Source: Chromera velia
Lineage: Eukaryota; Sar; Chromeraceae
Length of the DNA stretch: 41,416 bases
Direction of reading: 5' to 3'
Assembly: GCA_018398765.1 (NCBI GenBank)
Contig: JAHBMJ010000750.1
Location: forward strand, 1 to 41,416
The notes under the pieces are model-generated. The model saw only the letters and a list, made by a program, of their open reading frames with translations, did not search any database and had not been told where the DNA came from. The translations under genes and the position numbers were made by a program. This document shows positions 1 to 9,106 of the stretch, piece by piece (the first letter of the stretch is position 1; every line of letters begins with the position of its first letter).

Positions 1-123
1 GGTTTTCTGTGAAGGAAAACTCGATCCCCTTTGGGGTTCAGATCAGCTTTTCCTCCCTTCATGCTTCAGAATCCCCCTCCTCGCTTCTGTCCTTCTCTTC
101 TGCCGACTTCCTTCTCACCGCCG

Positions 124-124
<1 letters not shown>

Positions 125-159
<35 letters not shown>

Positions 160-178
160 TAGAGAGAGAGAGAGACAC
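125..178. repeat. (CA)n microsatellite with GAGA tail inside each macrosatellite unit
   Basis: The (CA)n run sits at the same place in every unit: about 125-178, 1415-1460, 2690-2732, 4017-4050, 5309-5365, 6629-6676 and 8040-8060. Units 1, 2 and 5 follow it with AGAGAGAGAGA; units 3, 4 and 6 follow it with an AAACAC triplet-like run. The two suffix types alternate along the array, so they do not simply mirror the 36-bp length variant. This points to exchange or conversion among units. Confidence 0.85.
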
Positions 179-729
179 ACACGTACTTACTTACACTTAC
201 ACTTACACGCATGGACGGACGGGAGAGGGAATGTGAAAGATGGAGAGCGCCAGAGAGATGGAGAGATACAGAAAGAAGCAGGAGCGCAAACTGACTGACA
301 CGTGGAGGAAAAGGAAGCAGAGAGCCCAGCAGAAGGGCCCACGACGACGACCGGACCCAAAGCCTGACAACACAAGTTCAGGCCAGCACAAGGAATGCCG
401 CCGGCCGGAGAGGAAGGGCGAGAAAAGTCCCCAACAACCACTCAGAAGCCGCGATGTACGTCTCCCTCCTCCATTCTGTCCCTGCAACCGTGCAGAAAAA
501 GAAAGGGCGGCAGGGACAAGGGAAGAGAGCAACAAAAAGGCGCAAATGAATTAATGCAAATGATAAACAATTCAGCAGAAGGAAACGATTCTCTTCTTCT
601 ATTGCGTCCTAGTGATGTCCACCGGCTATCCGGCTTGATTTCTTTCCTTCGACAAAGGGGAATGAGTGCATGGGTTGGGAGGAACAGCACACAAGTAAAA
701 GCAACACCAGTCCGTTCGTCAGTCACGCC

Positions 730-1015
730 TCTAGCCCTTCCTCTCTCTCTTTCTGCTACTTCCTTTCTGTCTTTCCCTCCCTCCTGTTTTCTTCTTTCCT
801 TCCTTTATTCCTATTTTCTTCTTTCCTTTTTTCCTTCCATTCTTTGCTTCCTTCCTTCCCTTCGTTCCTTTCTCTTTCTTTCTTTCTTTCTTTCCTTCCT
901 TCCTTCCTTCCTTCTTCTTCGTTCGTTCATTTTTTTCTTTCTTTCCTTGTTTGTCTTACTTGCGTTCACTTGTCGGCTTTCTTTTTTCTTCTTCTTCTTC
1001 TTCTCTTTGTTTTCC
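730..1015. repeat. Polypyrimidine (TTCC/TTTC) tract within each unit
   Basis: About 280 bp of nearly pure pyrimidine on the + strand. It recurs in each unit (about 2005-2290, 3320-3612, 4640-4908, 5955-6232, 7270-7556). It contains mirror-like runs of CTTCCTTCCTTC and TTTCTTTCTTTC, which can form triplex H-DNA under supercoiling. The length differs by a few repeats between copies. Long open frames of F, S, L and P (or K, E, R on the other strand) here come from base composition alone. Confidence 0.85.
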
Positions 1016-1516
1016 GTTAACTTTTCATCTCTGGGAACGAAGCAAGAAAGCTGGAAAGCTGTTAATCTGAACCTGAAGATATCAAGGGAACTACACCCCA
1101 AGCATCTTCACCATTCACCGCTTCATCTCTCGCATGAAACCGCACCACCACTCCCCAGACCCACAGATGTGACTACACACAAAAGGGGGCAGGGGCGCGA
1201 CGGAGACACTCTCGAGCGATCGAAGGACAGACGTGACGGCCACGGGAGAGTACTTGTCAACAGCATAAACTCTCAGAGACAACCCGCAGTTTCCTGTGAA
1301 GGAAAACTCGATCCCCTTTGGGGTTCAGATCAGCTTTTCCTCCCTTCATGCTTCAGAATCCCCCTCCTCGCTTCTGTCCTTCTCTTCTGCCGACTTCCTT
1401 CTCACCGCCGTCCACACATACACACACACACAGAGAGAGAGAGAGACACACACACACACGTACTTACTTACACTTACACTTACACGCACGGATGGACGGG
1501 AGACGGAATGTGAAAG

Positions 1517-1840
1517 ATGGAGAGCGCCAGAGAGATGGAGAGATACAGAAAGAAGCAGGAGCGCAAACTGACTGACTCGCGGAGGAAAAGGAAGCAGAGA
1601 GCCCAGCAGAAGGGCCCACGGCGACGACCGGACCCAAAGCCTGACAAGACAAGTTCAGGCCCGCACAAAGAATGCCGCCGGCCGGAGAGGAAGGGCGAGA
1701 AAAGTCCCCAACAACCACTCAGAAGCCGCGATGCACGTCTCCCTCCTCCATTCTGTCCCTGCAACCGTGCAGAAAAAGAAAGGGCAGCAGGGACAAGGGA
1801 AGAGAGCAACAAAAAGGCGCAAATGAATCAATGTAAATGA
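1517..1840 (+). other. 107-codon open frame kept in most macrosatellite units (probably not a gene)
   Basis: A frame starting MESAREMERYRKKQERK and rich in R, K and E is open at the same place in units 1, 2, 3, 4 and 6 (starts 240, 1517, 2794, 4113, 6740). Unit 5 loses the ATG (CTG at 5422). Unit 4 has an early stop at 4418. Unit 7 carries the first part (start 8120) and then reads into flanking DNA, ending at 8308. The antisense strand is open over the same stretch (for example 1480-1812), which is what a purine-rich block gives by chance. No domain is recognised and no splice or promoter signal supports expression. It is listed because it is repeated and mostly intact. Confidence 0.2.
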
Positions 1841-4800
1841 TGAACAATTCAGCAGAAGGAAACGATTCTCTTCTTTTATTGCGTCCTAGTGATGTCCACC
1901 GGCTATCCGGCCTGATTTCTTTCCTTCGTCAAAGGGGAATGAGTGCATGGGTTGGGAGGAACAGCACACAAGTAAAAGCAACACCAGTCCGTACGTCAGT
2001 CACGCCTCTAGCCCTTCCTCTCTCTCTTTCTGCTACTTCCTTTCTGTCTTTCCCTCCCTCCTGTTTTCTTCTTTCCTTTCTTCATTCCTATTTTCTTTTT
2101 CCCTTTTTTCCTTCCATTCTTTGCTTCCTTCCTTCCCTTTGTTCCTTTCTCTTTCTTTCTTTCTTTCTTTCCTTCCTTCCTTCCTTCCTTCCTTCTTCTT
2201 CGTTCGTTCGTTTTTTTCTTTCTTTCCTTGTTTGTCTTACTTGCGTTCACTGGTCGGCTTTCTTTTTTTTTCTTCTTCTCTTTGTTTTCCGTTAACTCTT
2301 CATCTCTAGGAACGAAGCAAGAAAGCTGGAAAGCTGTGAATCTGAACCTGAAGACATCAAGGGAACTACACCCCAAGCGTCTTCACCATTCACCGCTTCA
2401 TCTCTCGCACGAAACCGCACCACCGCTCCCCAGACCCACAGATGTGACTACACACAAAAGGGGGCAGGGGCGTGATGGAGACACTCTCGAGCGATCGAAA
2501 GACAGACGTGACGGCCACGGGAGAGTACTTGTCCACAGCGTAAACTCTCAGAGACAACCCGCGGTTTCCTGTGAAGGAAAAATCGATCCACTTTGGGGTT
2601 CGGATCAGCTTTTCCTGCCTTTGGGCTTCAGAATCCCCCTCCTCGCTTCTGTCCTTCTCTTCTGCCGACTTCTTTCTCACCGCCGTCCACACACACACAC
2701 ACACATACACACACACAAACACAAACACAAACGTACTTACTTACTTATACTTACACTTACACGCGCGGGCGGACGGGAGAAGGAATGTGAAAGATGGAGA
2801 GCGCCAGAGAGATGGAGAGATACAGAAAGAAGCAGGAGCGCAAACTGACTGACACGCAGAGGAAAAGGAAGCAGAGAGCCCAGCAGAAGGGCCCACGACG
2901 ACGACCGGACCCAAAGCTTGACAACACAAGTTCAGGCCAGCACAAGGAATGCCGCCGGCCGGAGAGGAAGGGCGAAAAAAGTCCCCAACAACCATTCAGA
3001 AGTCGCGATGCACGTCTCTCTCCTCCATTCTGTCCCTGCAACCGTGCAGAAAAAGAAAGGGCAGCAGGGACAAGGGAAGAGAGCAACAAAAAGGCGCAAA
3101 TGAATCAATGCAAATGATGAACAATTCAGCAGAAGGAAACGAAACTTGAAGTCTCAGGACGAGTCAATCAAAACAAAATTCTCTTCTTCTATTACGTCCT
3201 AGTGATGTCCACCGGCTATCCGGCCTGATTTCTTTCCTTCGTCAAAGGGGAATGAGTGCATGGGTTGGGAGGAACAGCACACAAGCAAAAGCAACACCAG
3301 TCCGTACGTCAGTCACGCCTCTAGCCCTTCCTCTCTCTCTTTCTGCTACTTCCTTTCTGTCTTTCCCTCCCTCCTGTTTTCTTCTTTCCTTTCTTCATTC
3401 CTATTTTCTTTTTCCCTTTTTTCCTTCCATTCTTTGCTTCCTTCCTTCCCTTCGTTCCTTTCTCTTTCTTTCTTTCTTTCTTTCTTTCCTTCCTTCCTTC
3501 CTTCCTTCCTTCCTTCTTCTTCGTTCGTTCGTTTTTTTCTTTCTTTCCTTGTTTGTCTTACTTGCGTTCACTTGTCGGCTTTCTTTTTTTCTTCTTCTTC
3601 TTCTTCTCTTTGTTTTCCGTTAACTCTTCATCTCTGGGAACGAAGCAAAAAAGCTGGAAAGCTGTGAATCTGAACCTGAAGACATCAAGGGAACTACACC
3701 CCAAGCGTCTTCACCATTCACCGCTTCATCTCTCACACGAAACCGCACCACCACTCCCCAGACCCACAGATGTGACTACACACAAAAGGGGGCAAGGGCG
3801 CGATGGAGACACTCTCGAGCGATCGAAGGACAGACGTGACGGCCACGGGAGAGGTACTTGTCAACAGCGTAAACTCTCAGAGACAACCCGCGGTTTTCTG
3901 TGAAGGAAAAATCGATCCCCTTTGGGGTTCAGATCAGCTTTTCCTCCCTTTGTGCTTCAAAATCCCCCTCCTCACTTCTGTCCTTCTCTTCTGCCGACTT
4001 CTTTCTCACCGCCGTCCACACACACACACACACACAAACACAAACACAAACGTACTTACTTACTTACACTTACACTTACACGCACGGGCGGACGGGAGAG
4101 GGAATGTGAAAGATGGAGAGCGCCAAAGAGATGGAGAGATACAGAAAGAAGCAGGAGCGCAAACTGACTGACACGCCGAGGAAAAGGAAGCAGAGAGCCC
4201 AGCAGAAGGGCCCACGACGACGACCGGACCCAAAGCCTGACAACACAAGTTCAGGCCCGCACAAGGAATGCCGCCGGCCGGAGAGGAAGGGCGAGAAAAG
4301 TCCCCAACAACCACTCAGAAGCCGCGATGCACGTCTCCCTCCTCCATTCTGTCCCTGCAACCGTGCAGAAAAAGAAAGGGCGGCAGAGACAAGGGAAGAG
4401 AGCAACAAAAAGGCGTAAATGAATCAATGCAAATGATGAACAATTCAGCAGAAGGAAACGAAACTTGAAGTCTCAGGACGAGTCAATCAAAACAAAATTC
4501 TCTTCTTCTATTGTGTCCTAGTGATGTCCACCGGCTATCCGGCCTGATTTCTTTCCTTCGACAAAGGGGAATGAGTGGGTTGGGAGGAACAGCACACAAG
4601 CAAAAGCAACACCAGTCTGTACGTCAGTCATGCCTCTAGCCCTTCCTCTCTCTTTCTGCTACTTCTTTTCTGTCTTTCCCTCCCTCCTGTTTTCTTCTTT
4701 CCTTCCTTTATTCCTGTTTTCTTCTTCCCTTTTTTCCTTCCATTCTTTGCTTCCTTCCTTTTTCTTTCTTTCTTTCTTTCTTTCTTTCCTTCCTTCCTTC

Positions 4801-5306
4801 CTTCCTTCTTCTTCGTTCGTTCGTTTTTTTCTTTCTTTCCTTGTTTGTCTTACTTGCGTTCACTGGTCGGCTTTCTTTTTTCTTCTTCTTCTTCTTCTCT
4901 TTGTTTTCCGTTAACTCTTCATCTCTGGGAACGAAGCAAGAAAGCTGGAAAGCTGTGAATCTGAACCTGAAGACATCAAGGGAACTACACCCCAAGCGTC
5001 TTCACCATTCACCGCTTCATCTCTCGCACGAAACCGTACCACCACTCCCCAGACCCACAGATGTGACTACACACAAAAGGGGGCAGGGGCGCGACGGAGA
5101 CACTCTCGAGCGATCGAAGGACAGACGTGACGGCCACGGGAGAGGTACTTGTCAACAGCGTAAACTCTCAGAGACAACCCGTGGTTTCCTGTGAAGGAAA
5201 ACTCGATCCCCTTTGGGGTTCAGATCAGCTTTTCCTCCCTTTGTGCTTCGGAATCCCCCTCCTCGCTTCTGTCCTTCTCTTCTGCCGACTTCTTTCTCAC
5301 CGCCGT

Positions 5307-5339
<33 letters not shown>

Positions 5340-6629
5340 GAGAGAGAGAGAGAGACACACACACGTACTTACTTACACTTACACTTACACGCACGGATGG
5401 ACGGGAGAGGGAATGTGAAAGACTGAGAGCGCCAGAGAGATGGAGAGATACAGAAAGAAGCAAGAGCGCAAACTGACTGATACGCCGAGGAAAAGGAAGC
5501 AGAGAGCCCAGCAGAAGGGCCCACGACGACGACCGGACCCAAAGCCTAAAAAGACAAGTTCAGGCCAGCACAAGGAATGCCGCCGGCCGGAGAGGAAGGG
5601 CGAGAAAAGTCCCCAACAACCACTCAGAAGTCGCGATGTACGTCTCCCTCCTCCATTCTGTCCCTGCAACCGTGCAGAAAAAGAAAGGGCGGCAGGGACA
5701 AGGGAAGAGAGCAATAAAAAGGCGCAAATGAATCAATGCAAATGATGAACAATTTAGCAGAAGGAAACGAAACTTGAAGTCTCAGGACGAGTCAATCAAA
5801 ACAAAATTCTCTTCTTCTATTGCGTCCTAGTGATGTCTACCGGCTATCTGGCCTGATTTCTTTCCTTCGTCAAAGGGGAATGAGTAGGTTGGGAGGAACA
5901 GCACACAAGTAAAAGCAACACCAGTCCGTTCGTCAGTCACGCCTCTAGCCCTTCCTCTCTCTCTTTCTGCTACTTCCTTTCTGTCTTTCCCTCCCTCCTG
6001 TTTTCTTCTTTCCTTCCTTTATTCCTATTTTCTTCTTTCCTTTTTTCCTTCCATTCTTTGCTTCCTTCCTTCCCTTCGTTCCTTTCTCTTTCTTTCTTTC
6101 CTTCCTTCCTTCCTTCCTTCCTTCCTTCTTCTTCGTTCGTTCGTTTTTTTCTTTCTTTCCTTGTTTGTCTTACTTGCGTTCACTTGTCGGCTTTCTTTTT
6201 TTTTTCTTCTTCTTTTTCTCTTTATTTTCTGTTAACTCTTCATCTCTGGAAACGAAGCAAGAAAGCTGGAAAGCTGTTAATCTGAACCTGAAGACATCAA
6301 GAGAACTACACCCCAAGCGTCTTCACCATTCACCGCTTCATCTCTCGCACGAAACCGCACCACCACTCCCCAGACCCACAGATGTGACTACACACAAAAG
6401 GGGGCAGGGGCGCGACGGAGACATTCTCGAGCGATCGAAGGACAGACGTGACGGCCACGGGAGAGTACTTGTCAACAACATAAACTCTCAGAGACAACCC
6501 GCGGTTTCCTGTGAAGGAAAAATCGATCCCCTTTGGGGTTCAGATCAGCTTTTCCTCCCTTCATGCTTCAGAATCCCCCTCCTCGCTTCTGTCCTTCTCT
6601 TCTGCCGACTTCCTTCTCACCGCCGTCCA

Positions 6630-6667
<38 letters not shown>

Positions 6668-7860
6668 AACACAAACGTACTTACTTACACTTACACTTAC
6701 ACTTATACGCACGGACGGACGGGAGAGGGAATGTGAAAGATGGAGAGCGCCAGAGAGATGGAGAGATACAGAAAGAAGCAGGAGCGCAAACCGACTGACT
6801 CGTGGAGGAAAAGGAAGCAGAGAGCCCAGCAGAAGGGCCCACGACGACGACCGGACCCAAAACCTGACAAGACAAGTTCAGACCCGCACAAGGAATGCCG
6901 CCGGCCGGAGAGAAAGGGCGAGAAAAGTCCCCAACAACCACTCAGAAGCCGCGATGCACGTCTCCCTCCTCCATTCTGTCCCTGCAACCGTGCAGAAAAA
7001 GAAAGGGCGGCAGGGATAAGGGAAGAGAGCAACAAAAAGACGCAAATGAATCAATGCAAATGATGAACAATTCAGCAGAAGGAAACGAAACTTGAAGTCT
7101 CAGGACGAGTCAATCAAAACAAAATTCTCTTCTTCTATTGCGTCCTAGTGATGTCCACCGGCTATCCGGCCTGATTTCTTTCCTTCGACAAAGGGGAATG
7201 AGTGCATGGGTTGGGAGGAACAGCACACAAGCAAAAGCAACACCAGTCCGTACGTCAGTCACGCCTCTAGCCCTTCCTCTCTCTCTTTCTGCTACTTCCT
7301 TTCTGTCTTTCCTTCCCTCCCGTTTTCTTCTTTCCTTTCTTCATTCCTATTTTCTTCTTCCCCTTTTTCCTTCCATTCTTTGCTTCCTTTCTTCCCTTCG
7401 TTCCTTTCTCTTTCTTTCTTTCTTTCTTTCTTTCTTTCCTTTCTTCCTTCCTTCCTTCCTTCCTTCTTCGTTCGTTCGTTTCTTTTTTTCCTTTCCTTGT
7501 TTGTCTTACTTGCGTTCACTTGTCGGCTTTCTTTTTTTTTTCTTCTTCTCTTTGTTTTCCGTTAACTCTTCATCTCTGGGAACGAAGCAAGAAAGCTGGA
7601 AATCTGTGAATCTGAACTTGAAGACATCAAGGGAACTACACCCCAAGCGTCTTCACCATTCACCGCTTCATCTCTCGCACGAAACCGCACCACCACTCCC
7701 CAGACCCACAGATGTGACTACACACAAAAGGGGGCAGGGGCGCGACGGAGACACTCTCGAGCGATCGAAAGACAGACGTGACGGCCACGGGAGAGTACTT
7801 GTCCACAGCGTAAACCCTCAGAGACAACCCGCGGTTTCCTGTGAAGGAAAAATCGATCCC

Positions 7861-8040
7861 ATTGCCTCCTTTTTTTCTTCCTTCTCTCCTTCCGTCCGTC
7901 CGTCCGTCCTTGCTGTCATCCCTTCTATCCTTTCCTCCCTTCTTTCCATTCTCTTTCGTTCTTTTTTTCTTTGTTTCTCTCTTTCTCTTTTTCTTTTTTC
8001 CTTTCTTTCTTTCGTTCTTTCTTTCTTTCCTAGTGATGAC
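7861..8040. repeat. Pyrimidine-rich replacement segment inside the last, chimeric unit
   Basis: Unit 7 starts normally (7833-7859) but after CGATCCCATTG it switches to a TTTC/TCCG-rich sequence not found in the other units. It returns to the unit sequence at the (CA)n run near 8040 and then stops matching at about 8245, in the middle of the basic open frame. The usual CCCCTCCTCGCTTCTGTCC block is missing. This is the right border of the array. Confidence 0.75.
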
Positions 8041-8245
8041 ACACACACACACACACACATAAACACACCCTTGCTTACATAAACGGATGGACGCACGGAC
8101 GGACGGGAGAGGGAAAGATATGGAGAGGGCTAAAGAGATGGAGAGATACAGAACGAAGCAGGAGCGCAAACTGACTGACACGCAGAGGAAAAGCAGGCAG
8201 AGAGCCCAGCAGAAGGGCCCACGACGACGACCGGACCCAAAGCCG

Positions 8246-8535
8246 GGGAGGAAGTTGAGGCCCTTGACATGTCAAAAAATCGATGTCACGGTTTGTGGAT
8301 CGGACTGATTACTGAGAACGTCGTCTGTGACAGTGATCATATCAATTGTATAGACATCAACATATGCGGGATGTTATGTGATTTGTTGTTGTAGAGAATC
8401 GTTGTGCCATGATCTGACAGTCAATGACAGTCATGTCAGATCAATCGCTAATCGATCTGACATCGTTGTCGATTCGTCAGCGCTGCTGGCAGGACAACAA
8501 CAAAAAGATACAAAAAGTTCAGATGCAGGCATGGA
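8246..8535. other. Unique spacer with a repeated/inverted GATCTGACA word
   Basis: Single-copy DNA after the array. GATCTGACA occurs at 8411-8419 and 8454-8462, and its exact reverse complement TGTCAGATC at 8434-8442, so the first two can pair as a 9-bp stem with a 14-base loop. GACAGTCAATGACAGTCA lies between them. No gene is seen. Confidence 0.5.
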
Positions 8536-8640
8536 AACCGCCGGGGCCGCGCGGGCGCGGTCGCGGGTGTAGGAGAGCGCGGCGCGGCGTCCCCCGCCCC
8601 CCGGACCCAGCGAGGCGCGGCGCCGTGCAGGCCCCATTTT
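8536..8640. promoter_or_regulatory. CpG-dense GC-rich patch upstream of the FHA/FKBP gene
   Basis: About 100 bp of very GC-rich DNA with dense CpG (runs such as GCGGCGCGGCG and CCGCGCGGGCGCGG) lies between AT-moderate flanks. It sits about 470 bp before the proposed start at 9107 and next to the macrosatellite border. It could be a promoter island or a boundary element. No other evidence is visible. Confidence 0.35.
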
Positions 8641-9106
8641 CTGGAGACGCCAAATTGCCAGCCTATATACCATGCCTATGCCATGCATGCAGCCTCAGCA
8701 TGCCTCAGCTGGCTAACCAAATCTTCAGCAATGTGATGCCCTTATATATGATGCCCTTGCACATCTCTCCATCATCAAGTCAGTCATTGATCTTCAGCCC
8801 GTTTGCATATCGGGTCTCAGCTGGTTTCTCAGCAGAAAAGCGAAGTGTATATCGTTCTTTCAGATCCTCCGCAGAGTCATCGTAAGAAGTGAGCACGGAA
8901 GCAGGATAAACGCTTTCGCGCAGAAGAAGTCGCCTCTTTTAAAAACTACCCTCGGATCTGCAACAGAGTCTGGGGTGTCCCCTCTTTCTCGCAGGGAGGG
9001 AATCTGCATTCCAGGCCCTCTTTGTGTGTTTCATCTAATACTATCCATCTCCTTGGGGTGAAAAATCGACACAGTGTTTCACACTGTTTTTTCCCTCCAC
9101 GGTGAA
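8641..9106. other. 5' flank of the FHA/FKBP gene
   Basis: Mixed-composition sequence with repeated CATGC words and a TATATA at about 8663. No coding frame is convincing here. A GTG at 9074 is in frame with the gene, but the first ATG is at 9107, which fits better as the start. Confidence 0.4.

Larger units (their letters stand above)
1..8245. repeat. Tandem macrosatellite array, about 1.3-kb unit, 6 full + 1 chimeric copy
   Basis: Units begin at about 1, 1288, 2563, 3892, 5183, 6503 and 7833, recognised by a shared start (CTGTGAAGGAAAA, then CGATCC). Unit lengths are 1287, 1275, 1329, 1291, 1320 and 1330 bp. Each unit holds in order: a CCCCTCCTC block, a (CA)n microsatellite, TTACACTTACAC steps, a purine-rich block that is open in frame, a pyrimidine-rich TTCC/TTTC tract, a second GC-moderate block with GACTACACACAAAAGGGGGC, and CTCTCAGAGACAACCCG before the next unit. 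Copies are about 95% or more alike by eye. Two length variants exist: units 3-6 carry 36 bp (for example 3143-3178) that units 1-2 lack. The array runs off the left edge, so its true size is unknown. Nothing identifies it as rDNA or as a known transposon. Confidence 0.95.

Noticed and set aside
395..1513. 372-residue + strand open frame across macrosatellite unit 1
   Set aside because: It runs through polypyrimidine and CA repeats, is poly-S/F/L, and is not kept in the other units.
9074..9106. GTG start upstream of the FHA domain
   Set aside because: Non-ATG initiation is unlikely here and an ATG follows in frame at 9107.
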